Source: Frankiales bacterium (GTDB lineage: Bacteria > Actinomycetota > Actinomycetes > Mycobacteriales > SCTD01). Taken from it: DNA of 5,997 bases. Shown here in pieces: positions 1 to 5,599 of this stretch. Position numbers and translations under genes: made by a program. The notes beneath the pieces were generated by a model, which did no database searches, had not been told where the DNA came from, and was given only the letters and a program-made list of their open reading frames with translations. Position 1 is the stretch's first letter; every line of letters begins with the position of its first letter. The stretch covers positions 1 to 5,997 of the forward strand of contig JAODNB010000052.1 in assembly GCA_025464795.1 (NCBI GenBank), given 5' to 3'.

Positions 1-639
1 CCGTTGCTGGAAGACCTCGGGCACACGGTGCTCACCCCGGAGTTCCCTGTCGACGACGACAGCGCGGGCCTGGAGGAGTACGTGCAGATCGTCCTCGCAG
101 CCGTTGAAGGCCACTCCGACCTCGTCCTGGTCGCGCAGTCGATGGGTGGTCTGACCGCTCCTCTGGTGGCGGCCCGGGTGCCGGTCAGGCTGCTGGTGAT
201 GCTTGCCGCGATGGTTCCCGCCCCGGGGGAGACGCCGGGGGAGTGGTGGGCGAACACCGGGCAGGAGCAGGCCCGTCGGGCGTGTGACCTCGCCGAGGGC
301 CGTGACCCTGACGCTCCGCTGGATCCTGCTGTGACGTTCCTCCATGACCTGCCTGACGCTGTCCTGGCCGAAGCCCTCGCGCGGGGTGCGCGCGGCCAGT
401 CCGGCACGCCCTTCCAGCAGCCGTGGCCGTTCTCCTCCTGGCCTGACGTGCCCACGCGGTTCCTGGCCTGCGCGTCCGACCGCTTCTTCCCGCTGGAGTT
501 CCAGCAGCGCCAGGTCCGCTCCCGGCTGGGCTTCGAGCCCGACGTGATGCCAGGCGGACACCTCCCGGCGCTGGCGCACCCGGAGGAGCTGGTCAGGCGG
601 TTGGAGGCGTACCGGTCAGGAGTGCCTCAGCTGCCCTGA
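1..639 (+). CDS. alpha/beta hydrolase, N-terminally cut by the window edge
   Basis: The reading frame is open from the first base, so the gene starts upstream of the window. The TTG at position 4 is not a credible start, because the visible protein begins inside the first helix of the fold (LLEDLGHTV). The 212 visible residues carry a full catalytic triad: nucleophile Ser47 in AQSMGG (Ala replaces the first Gly of G-x-S-x-G), Asp160 in CASDRFF and His187 in MPGGHLPA. Roughly 20-30 residues, including the oxyanion-hole HG motif, are probably missing at the N-terminus. The size and the GH-V-L-T-P-E-F-P stretch fit the small soluble EstA/salicylate-esterase-like hydrolases of actinobacteria. The substrate cannot be told from sequence; it is probably an ester or amide hydrolase in the cytosol. 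The 3' end overlaps the convergent SRPBCC gene by 47 bp. The fold is secure, the specific function is not. Confidence 0.88.
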   Translation, partial: PLLEDLGHTVLTPEFPVDDDSAGLEEYVQIVLAAVEGHSDLVLVAQSMGGLTAPLVAARVPVRLLVMLAAMVPAPGETPGEWWANTGQEQARRACDLAEGRDPDAPLDPAVTFLHDLPDAVLAEALARGARGQSGTPFQQPWPFSSWPDVPTRFLACASDRFFPLEFQQRQVRSRLGFEPDVMPGGHLPALAHPEELVRRLEAYRSGVPQLP

Positions 640-1081
640 GCACGACGATCATGTTGTTCGCGTGCTGCTCGAGCCGACGGTCGATGATGGCTTGCGCGTG
701 ATCGGGGTCGTGCCTGACCGCGTGTGACAAGCCGCTCTCGCCGGGACCGTGCTGGAACCTCTGACGCACCAACGTGCCAGGGCCTTCGGCCGTCAGGGTG
801 TACGACCAGGTGCTGCTGGGATGCGCCGGGTCGTCACCGACGACGAACGCGAAAGCGGTCGGTGGCTCGAACGTGATGACCGGGCAGACCACCTCCCACG
901 TCCGCTCGCCCAGCCGGTTCCAGCCCCGGAAGCGGGTGCGCGCCTCGTCGAGCCACTGCGCCCGCTCGTGCTCCGGGCCGAGGCCGGCCATCCGCTCCAC
1001 GTCGGTGAGCAGCGCGAAGACGTCTTCGACAGGGGCGTCGAAGTGGTGCTCCACCTCGACGCCGACAGAAGTGAGATCCAT
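593..1081 (-). CDS. SRPBCC (START-like / polyketide cyclase-type) family protein
   Basis: This is a 162-residue protein whose length and pattern match single-domain SRPBCC (Bet v 1-like) proteins. It opens with a beta strand and FDAPVEDVFALLTDVERM (about residues 14-31), the usual strand-helix start of this fold. A central antiparallel sheet includes WEVVCPVITFEPPTAFAF and STWSYTLTAEG, and a long C-terminal helix with RRLEQHANNMIVVLRAAEALL closes the cavity. Such proteins bind hydrophobic ligands or act as cyclases or aromatase-like enzymes; no ligand can be inferred here. The ATG lies only one base beyond the tRNA-Leu 3' end, with no Shine-Dalgarno site outside the tRNA body, so the mRNA would be leaderless after tRNA processing. 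A GTG at codon 10 is a less likely alternative because it would remove most of the first strand. The gene converges on the hydrolase gene and overlaps its last 47 bp. Confidence 0.82.
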   Translation of the reverse strand: MDLTSVGVEVEHHFDAPVEDVFALLTDVERMAGLGPEHERAQWLDEARTRFRGWNRLGERTWEVVCPVITFEPPTAFAFVVGDDPAHPSSTWSYTLTAEGPGTLVRQRFQHGPGESGLSHAVRHDPDHAQAIIDRRLEQHANNMIVVLRAAEALLTGTPPTA

Positions 1082-1082
1082 G

Positions 1083-1164
1083 TGCGCGCTGGGGGATTTG
1101 AACCCCCACGCCCGAGGGCACCGGCACCTAAAGCCGGCATGTCTGCCAATTCCATCAAGCGCGC
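1083..1164 (-). tRNA. tRNA-Leu (anticodon UAG)
   Basis: The 82-nt minus-strand sequence folds as a class II tRNA. A 7-bp acceptor stem pairs 1158-1164 (GCGCGCT) with 1084-1090 (AGCGCGC), and A is the discriminator at 1083. The T arm at 1091-1107 has 5 G:C pairs around TTCAAAT. The anticodon stem CCGGC/GCCGG (1121-1125 with 1133-1137) closes the loop TTTAGGT, with anticodon UAG at 1128-1130 and G at position 37. A long variable arm (1108-1120) is typical of tRNA-Leu. CCA is not encoded: the bases after the discriminator are CAT, of which AT begins the next gene's ATG. It reads CUA/CUG-type leucine codons. All arms were found by eye. Confidence 0.96.
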
Positions 1165-1413
1165 CTCACGCGATCTTAGTTCCGCGGGCCGCTTCCTCCA
1201 GACAGGCAGTGGAGCCCGCCCCGGGAGCGCGAGTGCTGATCGCCGTCAGGGTCGTCACGCGGACAGGGCGGAACGATGAGCAGTGACGTCCAGCGGTCTC
1301 GTGAGAGCGCTGTGGAGAGGCGCGGATTCCGACGGGCGCACTTGTCAGGATGGCTGGATATCTGAGCATCTCATCATTCTCGTTTTTCCTTCGAACATGA
1401 GGGTTATCTAGTC
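1165..1413. other. non-coding stretch between tRNA-Leu and the 13E12 gene
   Basis: This stretch holds no gene I can support. Its left end contains the probable tRNA promoter. The middle is GC-rich with no recognisable protein. The last 70 bases become notably AT-rich for this window (TCATCATTCTCGTTTTTCC) and lead into the SOS-type promoter of the HNH gene. A 29-codon plus-strand ORF at 1276-1365 has only a poor ribosome site and was not called. Confidence 0.6.
1173..1178 (-). promoter_or_regulatory. candidate -10 element for the tRNA-Leu / SRPBCC unit
   Basis: On the minus strand TAAGAT lies 8 bases upstream of the tRNA 5' end, matching five of six bases of TATAAT in both ends and placing transcription start at about 1165-1167. 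No good -35 hexamer stands 16-18 bases further up. The neighbouring sequence is very GC-rich (GCGGCCCGCGG), as expected for a stable-RNA promoter region, but the assignment rests on the -10 and the spacing only. Confidence 0.42.
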
Positions 1414-1422
1414 TCGAACATG
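1391..1422 (+). repeat. direct repeat of TCGAACATG (1391-1399 and 1414-1422)
   Basis: The same nine bases occur twice, with starts 23 bp apart, just upstream of the HNH gene. The second copy is the left half of the LexA-type box. The first is followed by AGGGTTA instead of a right half, so it is only a half-site. A spacing of about two helical turns puts both copies on roughly the same face of the DNA. Confidence 0.6.
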
Positions 1423-1429
1423 TGTACTA
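1414..1429 (+). promoter_or_regulatory. LexA operator (SOS box) over the 13E12 promoter
   Basis: The 16 bases TCGAACATGTGTACTA match the actinobacterial/Bacillus-type SOS box TCGAAC-N4-GTTCGA: the left half is perfect, the four-base spacer is right, and four of six bases of the right half fit. It overlaps the -10 hexamer TACTAT (1425-1430), so bound LexA would exclude RNA polymerase. It is known from mycobacteria that several 13E12 family genes belong to the LexA regulon, which supports a site seen in front of a gene of this very family. Seen: the box and its position. Inferred: LexA binding and induction by DNA damage. Confidence 0.7.
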
Positions 1430-1430
1430 T
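1425..1430 (+). promoter_or_regulatory. -10 element of a leaderless promoter for the 13E12 gene
   Basis: TACTAT fits the TAnnnT core used by actinobacterial housekeeping sigma factors. Six bases (AGATGC) separate it from the ATG at 1437, so transcription would start on, or within a base of, the start codon. No Shine-Dalgarno sequence lies ahead of the ATG, as expected for a leaderless mRNA. No good -35 is visible. The GTG at 1422 cannot be the start, since it lies upstream of this -10 and inside the operator. Confidence 0.62.
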
Positions 1431-1436
1431 AGATGC

Positions 1437-3323
1437 ATGGGCAATGAGGGGCTGCGGGCGCTGGAGGGGAAGAACGCGCTGTTCGCGGCGACCGGCCAGA
1501 TCCAGCTGCTGCACGCCCAGACCCAGCTGATGGAGCTGCACCTGCTGCAGCTCATCCACGGCTACGCCAGCGGGATCGAGAACTTCGGGCTGCGCCGGTT
1601 CGTCGCTGATGAGATCGGGCTGCTGCTCGGGGTGTCGACCCGCACCGCCCAGCTGATGATCGAGGACGCCGCGATGCTCATCGATCATCCGGCGCTGATG
1701 GCGAAGGTCGCCGACGGCCAGTGGAACCTCAAGCACGCCCACGCTGCCCTGGACGTGCTGGCCGGATCCGGACTCGACCGCGACCAGCACGAACACGCCG
1801 TCGCGCTCGTGCTGTCCCAAGGAGCCCGAACGCCGTGGGAGGTCCGCAAAGCCATGCAAGCCGCAGTCCTGGTGATCGACCCTGAAGCGGCGGCCCGCCG
1901 CCACGAACAGGCCGTCGCCGACCGGGGGGTCCGGGCCGACACCTTCAACGGGGTCGGGCACCTGACCGCCCACGGATCAGTCGGTCAGGTCCAGTCCCTG
2001 CTGGCCGCCCTGGAAGCCCACGTCGGGCCGGCCGGGCCCGAGGAGACCCGCAGCCATCAGCAGCGCCTGTTCGACGCCCTGATGGACCTGGTCTGCGGCC
2101 GGACCGAGCCCGGGCAGTGGCAGGCGTATGTCGTGATGACCCTGGACACCCTCACCGGCGCCAGTCAGGAACCCGCCGAGATCCCCGGCCACGGACTGAT
2201 CCCCGCCGACGAAGCCCGTGAGCTCGCCACCCGCGCCGAGCTCCGCCGGGTCGTCGTGAACGACCGCGGTGAGCTCATCGACATCGACAGCACCCTCCAA
2301 CGACCCGACCACCCACACATCGCCGACGCTGGACCCGCCGCCTCCGGAGCCGACGGCGCCGCCGCGGAGCCCCTGGTGTCGCTGCAGACCGAAGACCCGG
2401 TCCATGACGCCGACCCCGAGGTGGAAGAGGCCGACCTCGCCTGGCACCACCAGCACCTCAACGCCCACCACGGCCGGGCGGACGCCGAGGTCGGGACTGC
2501 CTACGAGGGACTCGGCGACGGCCCGAGCCCAGCAGAGATGTCGCCGGAAGCGTTCGACAGCTCCTTGCAGGACCTGCTCGAAGAAGCCCTCATCGGGGCC
2601 GTGCTCGGCGGGCTTGCCCCTGCCTGGGCCGTGACGTTCGAGACCGACGGCTACCGGCACGGTCGGCATGGACCATCGGGAGCCGATGGCTCCTCCGGAC
2701 ACGGAAGTGGCCCGCCGGACTCCGACCCGCCACCGCGAGGCGGATCACCTCACGGCGGAAGCCGGCGACCACCACCCGGAGCCTCACCGCCGACCGGCGC
2801 GCAGCTGCCCTCCGACGTCCCACCGACCCCTGGCGATGTCGCATGGGCTGAGGAAACCATCGACTACAGCAGCTTCGACGCCCAGGTCCCACGAAGGCGC
2901 TACCAGCGGGAACCCGGCAGCCGCGCCGGCGGCGCCAAGGTCCCCATGCCACAGCTGTGGACCCGCACCGGGCTCCAGGCTGCCCTGACCCGGATGCGCA
3001 CGGCACGACTGGACCCGCGGCCGCTGAGCAGCGTCAGCTACGCCCTACCCCCGCGGATGGCCCGGTTCATCAAGACCCGAGACGCGACCTGCGTGTTCCC
3101 CGGCTGCCGACTCCTCGCCCAGACCTGCCAGAACGACCACCTCGACCCCTGGCCGCTGGGCAAGACTGAAGAAGCCAACATCGACAGCAAGTGCGTCCAC
3201 CACCACCAGAGCAAGACCGAGAAGTTCTTCACCGTCCGCAAAGACGCCCACGGCGTCCACTGGACCACCCCCGCCGGCCGCACCTACACCCGCCCACCCC
3301 GACCCCTCCTCCGAGGCTGGTAA
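1437..3323 (+). CDS. 13E12 repeat family protein: DUF222 domain plus C-terminal HNH endonuclease
   Basis: This is a 628-residue protein with the standard order of the 13E12 family. A helical DUF222 region spans about residues 10-285; its family signatures here are HLTAHGSVGQVQSLLAAL and IPGHGLIPADEARELATRAE. The HNH core is at about 545-600. Metal-site cysteines C552, C557, C564 and C586 surround the ββα motif, whose catalytic block is D567-H568 in QNDHLDPWPLG, followed by N581 and the H588-H590 cluster before QSKT. A family-typical tail (VHWTTPAGRTY) follows. The nuclease residues all look intact. Between the domains lies an unusually long variable insert (about 285-505) with an acidic/His-rich part and a Gly/Pro/Ser-rich part (405-468). 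The protein is probably a DNA nuclease in the cytoplasm; substrate and role are unknown. The ATG was chosen because the -10 and SOS box sit immediately upstream. It ends 12 bp from the convergent yidD-like gene. Confidence 0.9.
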   Translation: MGNEGLRALEGKNALFAATGQIQLLHAQTQLMELHLLQLIHGYASGIENFGLRRFVADEIGLLLGVSTRTAQLMIEDAAMLIDHPALMAKVADGQWNLKHAHAALDVLAGSGLDRDQHEHAVALVLSQGARTPWEVRKAMQAAVLVIDPEAAARRHEQAVADRGVRADTFNGVGHLTAHGSVGQVQSLLAALEAHVGPAGPEETRSHQQRLFDALMDLVCGRTEPGQWQAYVVMTLDTLTGASQEPAEIPGHGLIPADEARELATRAELRRVVVNDRGELIDIDSTLQRPDHPHIADAGPAASGADGAAAEPLVSLQTEDPVHDADPEVEEADLAWHHQHLNAHHGRADAEVGTAYEGLGDGPSPAEMSPEAFDSSLQDLLEEALIGAVLGGLAPAWAVTFETDGYRHGRHGPSGADGSSGHGSGPPDSDPPPRGGSPHGGSRRPPPGASPPTGAQLPSDVPPTPGDVAWAEETIDYSSFDAQVPRRRYQREPGSRAGGAKVPMPQLWTRTGLQAALTRMRTARLDPRPLSSVSYALPPRMARFIKTRDATCVFPGCRLLAQTCQNDHLDPWPLGKTEEANIDSKCVHHHQSKTEKFFTVRKDAHGVHWTTPAGRTYTRPPRPLLRGW

Positions 3324-3335
3324 GCGAGCAGGTCG

Positions 3336-3869
3336 TCACGCCGGCAGCCGCCTGGACGTCGTCGCGTCGAACGGGTCGTACCCGCCTGCACTGCCGGGCC
3401 GGCAGCGCAGGAGCCGGCCGACCGCCCGGCGGGTGCCACCGACTGCGCCGCAGCTGGTGATGGCCTCAACGGCGTAGCTCGAACAGCTCGGCGTGAACCG
3501 GCAGACAGGATGAGGCCGGCGGACACTGACAGTGCGTTGGTACCTCCCGATGGCAGCGAGGAGCACACGCTGCGATCTGCTGCCGCCCCCTGGGGTGTGG
3601 TGGAAGTCGCGGTTACCGGCGGTACGCGTGAACAGCGACAGCAGCGCGGGAAGAAGCCACCCGGTCAGCAGCAGGCAGTTCCCGCCGAGGGCCTCGGCCA
3701 GGCAACAGCCGCCCTCGAGAAGCATGGCGTCGCGCATGCAACCACCGCCCGAGTTGCGCCTGCGGTATCCCCGGTCGTACCGCGGGTCATATCCACGGTC
3801 GTATCCCCGGCGTCGCCCCCCGAACACACCGAAGGGGGAGATGACCACCCACCGACTGCGGCCCCTCAA
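3336..3869 (-). CDS. yidD: YidD-type membrane protein insertion efficiency factor with N-terminal extension
   Basis: The C-terminal 78 residues are a clear YidD domain (about 100-168 of 177): LLAAIGRYQRTVS, then CRFTPSCSSYAVEAI, then the LLRCRPGSAGGYDPFD ending. The family's key cysteines are present (C123, C129, C156). YidD is a small protein of the inner membrane face that aids YidC/Sec membrane insertion. The usual length is 70-110 residues; here about 100 precede the domain: a Tyr/Arg/Asp repeat (about 22-38), a Cys cluster C44, C55-C56, C65, and a hydrophobic stretch (66-80, LLLTGWLLPALLSLF) that may enter the membrane. TTG at 3869 was chosen because AGGAG stands 8 bases upstream (3878-3882). 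The upstream GTG at 3878 overlaps that site; GTG at 3848 or ATG at codon 45 are other options. It is not next to rnpA or yidC, the normal partners, so it is probably an extra or relocated copy. Confidence 0.85.
   Translation of the reverse strand: MRGRSRWVVISPFGVFGGRRRGYDRGYDPRYDRGYRRRNSGGGCMRDAMLLEGGCCLAEALGGNCLLLTGWLLPALLSLFTRTAGNRDFHHTPGGGSRSQRVLLAAIGRYQRTVSVRRPHPVCRFTPSCSSYAVEAITSCGAVGGTRRAVGRLLRCRPGSAGGYDPFDATTSRRLPA
3763..3806 (-). repeat. short degenerate tandem repeat inside the yidD-like gene
   Basis: Four degenerate units of about 9-13 bp related to GGTCGTATCC on the plus strand encode the Tyr-Arg-Asp-Gly repeat GYDRGYDPRYDRGYRRR in the N-terminal extension. The units keep the reading frame, so copy number could vary without breaking the protein. 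Confidence 0.55.
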
Positions 3870-3952
3870 CGCCAGCACTCCTGCAGGTGCGGACCGAAGT
3901 TGGCGAGGGCAGCGGAAGGTCGCGTCATGCGCCCGCTCCTACCCAGCTGGCT

Positions 3953-3985
3953 GCCGTTGCATCAGCACAGGCACGTGTCAACGGC
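3953..3985. repeat. inverted repeat between the binding-protein and yidD-like genes
   Basis: GCCGTTG (3953-3959) and CAACGGC (3979-3985) are perfect 7-bp inverted arms around 19 bases. The repeat begins 20 bases after the stop of the binding-protein gene. No T run follows in the minus-strand direction, so it is not a typical intrinsic terminator. The outer arm overlaps TTGACA (minus strand, 3976-3981), a perfect -35 hexamer, which could belong to a yidD promoter, but no good -10 follows at the right spacing. Confidence 0.4.
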
Positions 3986-4004
3986 CCGAGGCTGGTGGCG
4001 CGAG

Positions 4005-5519
4005 CTAAGAGGCAGGAACAGCACGGAGCCCCGACGTGTAGTTGATGCAGCTGCAGCCCGCCTGGTAGGCGAACAGCCGGTAGGAGGACGCGTTGTCGTG
4101 CCGACCGTTGCCGAAATCGATCGCGAAGGTCGAGACGGGTGAGTAGGAGCGCCCGGCGGTCGGGTAAGCGCGGGCGAAGGACGCTGCGTCGAGGGTGCCG
4201 AGGACACGCGAGGCGACGAACGTGAAGGCGCGGATGGCCTCGCAGTAAACGGTCGCGGTGATGGACGCGTGGCGGTCCTTGTTCGTCTCGCCCTGCTTCG
4301 CGATCAGGGTGAGGCACTGACGCTCTCGAGCGGTCGTGGGGTACTGCGCGACTTCCACGTTCGAGATGGGCAACGAGCCGGCGCCACTGATGCGCTTGAT
4401 CTGCTCCGCGGGAGCCGCGGAGGCGATGAACCACGGGTCTGTCGAGTCGCCGAGGCCGTAGGAGGGCCGGTACTGCTGGTTCTCCGCCGTCGTCATGAAG
4501 AGCACTTCGATGACGCCACTGGGCGCGGCGAACACGACGGTCTTCACGTCGTCGGTGCGGAAGCGCAGGACAGCGGCGCTGACGTCGCTTTGCGTCGCGA
4601 TCGAGAAAGATTCGTGCGGGACCCCCCAGGACTTCAGGATGGGGTCGATGGTCGAGGAGTAGACGCGGGCTGCCTGAGGGTCGCCGGTGTCGTCGATGAC
4701 GACGCCGAGCTTGTCCTTGCTGTTGGCGAGACCCTGGGCGCGCAGCGTGGACAGCACGAGGGACTCCTCGCGGTTCAGGCTGATGAGGGAAGGGCTGAAC
4801 AGGTAGTTGCCGACGGACTTGTAGAGCGCCGCGTCACCGGACCCGAACGACGCGTTGATGACGGGCACGTGGTGCTTGGCGGCGCACGAGGCGAAGATCT
4901 GGTTGATGTTGATCACCGTGATGATGAACGTGACGTGCTGGTCCTCGGTGAGGGACTTGCACGTGGTGTCCCGCCCGGCGTCCTTGGAGGCGACGTCCCA
5001 GGCGGCGAAGGAGGGCACGATCTTCCGGCCGCTGATGCCTCCGTGCGCGTTGACGTCGTTTACGATGGCCGTGATCTCGGTCTTGCCGTCACCGAAGTTC
5101 ACAGGCGTCCCGAAGGCGGCGCCGATGGCCGCGTTGCCGCCTTTGATCGTCTCGAAGCCCACCTTGACCGTGCCGGCGACCTTCCCGGGAACTGCCGCGG
5201 CGCCCCCACTGGTCGAGCCGCCGCTGGTACCCGTCGTGCCTGGCGATCCCGCGCCACTCGGGGCCGAGCCACCGCTGCCGGTCGCCCCGGCTGGCCCGAG
5301 GCTTCCACCCGATGATCCCGCCAGCGACGAGCCGCCGCTCGAGGAGGTGCCAGGCGCAGCCGAGCCGAGGCCCCCGGACGACACCCCGTCTCCGCCAGAC
5401 GACGAAGCCGCCCCGAGCCCCTGGTACGCGAGCCCCTGCTGGCCGCTGGGCACCGTGGTCCCGCAGGCGGCGACGGCGAACAGGGTCAGGGCAACACCGG
5501 CAAGGCGCTGTGTATGCAT
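4005..5519 (-). CDS. lipoprotein-type substrate-binding protein (periplasmic binding protein type 1, Leu/Ile/Val-type)
   Basis: This is a 504-residue protein. It starts with a short lipoprotein signal peptide (MHTQRLAGVALTLFAVAAC) whose lipobox VAAC puts the lipidated cysteine at residue 19. Residues 20-113 are an extreme Gly/Ser/Ala/Pro linker. From about residue 118 a type 1 binding-protein fold begins (VKVGFETIKGG); NDVNAHGGISGRKIVPSF matches the Peripla_BP_6 N-lobe signature. It would sit outside the membrane and deliver or sense a small ligand, classically branched-chain amino acids, amides or urea, though none can be assigned. Besides the lipid anchor there are six cysteines (187, 212, 402, 426, 489, 491), which suggests disulfides. 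No permease or ATPase gene is in the window, so it may be an orphan receptor. ATG at 5519 is preferred to ATG at 5549, which would add MQRGRPSVAL ahead of the signal peptide. Confidence 0.84.
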   Translation of the reverse strand: MHTQRLAGVALTLFAVAACGTTVPSGQQGLAYQGLGAASSSGGDGVSSGGLGSAAPGTSSSGGSSLAGSSGGSLGPAGATGSGGSAPSGAGSPGTTGTSGGSTSGGAAAVPGKVAGTVKVGFETIKGGNAAIGAAFGTPVNFGDGKTEITAIVNDVNAHGGISGRKIVPSFAAWDVASKDAGRDTTCKSLTEDQHVTFIITVININQIFASCAAKHHVPVINASFGSGDAALYKSVGNYLFSPSLISLNREESLVLSTLRAQGLANSKDKLGVVIDDTGDPQAARVYSSTIDPILKSWGVPHESFSIATQSDVSAAVLRFRTDDVKTVVFAAPSGVIEVLFMTTAENQQYRPSYGLGDSTDPWFIASAAPAEQIKRISGAGSLPISNVEVAQYPTTARERQCLTLIAKQGETNKDRHASITATVYCEAIRAFTFVASRVLGTLDAASFARAYPTAGRSYSPVSTFAIDFGNGRHDNASSYRLFAYQAGCSCINYTSGLRAVPAS

Positions 5520-5523
5520 GAGC

Positions 5524-5547
5524 GCAACGCTAGGTCTCCCGCGTTGC
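5524..5547. repeat. inverted repeat upstream of the binding-protein start
   Basis: GCAACGC (5524-5530) and GCGTTGC (5541-5547) are perfect 7-bp arms around 10 bases, flanked on the outside by GCAT/ATGC. The repeat lies directly ahead of the preferred ATG. As DNA it could be an operator over the -10. As RNA it would form a hairpin with GGGAG in its loop, four bases before the start codon. Confidence 0.45.
5527..5532 (-). promoter_or_regulatory. candidate -10 element for the binding-protein gene
   Basis: On the minus strand TAGCGT fits TAnnnT and lies seven bases before the ATG at 5519, so a leaderless transcript is possible. It sits inside the inverted repeat at 5524-5547. No clear -35 was seen, and TAnnnT occurs easily by chance, so this is tentative. 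It does agree with the absence of a well-spaced Shine-Dalgarno site for either ATG. Confidence 0.3.
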
Positions 5548-5599
5548 ATGCGGAATGGACATATCCTCCATCACGCAAGCCGCCCGATGGGGAGGTCGG

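Noticed and set aside
1083..1164. tRNA-Leu as an integration (att) site for a mobile element
   Set aside because: No integrase gene and no second copy of the tRNA 3' end were found in the window, and the flanking genes look like ordinary chromosomal genes.
749..1286. two plus-strand ORFs crossing the SRPBCC gene and tRNA-Leu
   Set aside because: They read antisense through a tRNA and a gene with a clear fold, and show no domain or ribosome site.
1276..1365. 29-codon ORF (starts MSSDVQRSRESAV) upstream of the SOS box
   Set aside because: It has no good Shine-Dalgarno site, no promoter and no recognisable product; a chance ORF of this size is expected at high GC.
1422..1436. GTG at 1422 as start of the 13E12 gene
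   Set aside because: It lies inside the LexA box and before the -10 hexamer, so the promoter seen could not transcribe it.
1977..2702. 241-codon minus-strand ORF
   Set aside because: It is antisense to the 13E12 gene, with Gly/Val-rich composition typical of a GC-driven shadow frame.
1437..3323. 13E12 gene as a homing endonuclease or toxin-type defence gene
   Set aside because: There is no intron, intein, immunity partner or defence neighbour. The family is usually stand-alone, so the defence reading has no support here.
3324..3335. bidirectional terminator between the convergent HNH and yidD genes
   Set aside because: Only 12 bp separate the stops, and no stem followed by a T run was seen on either strand.
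4269..5315. 348-codon plus-strand ORF antisense to the binding-protein gene
   Set aside because: It is a shadow frame of a high-GC gene: Arg/Gly/Val/Asp-rich with no recognisable domain, while the opposite strand has a signal peptide and a family fold.
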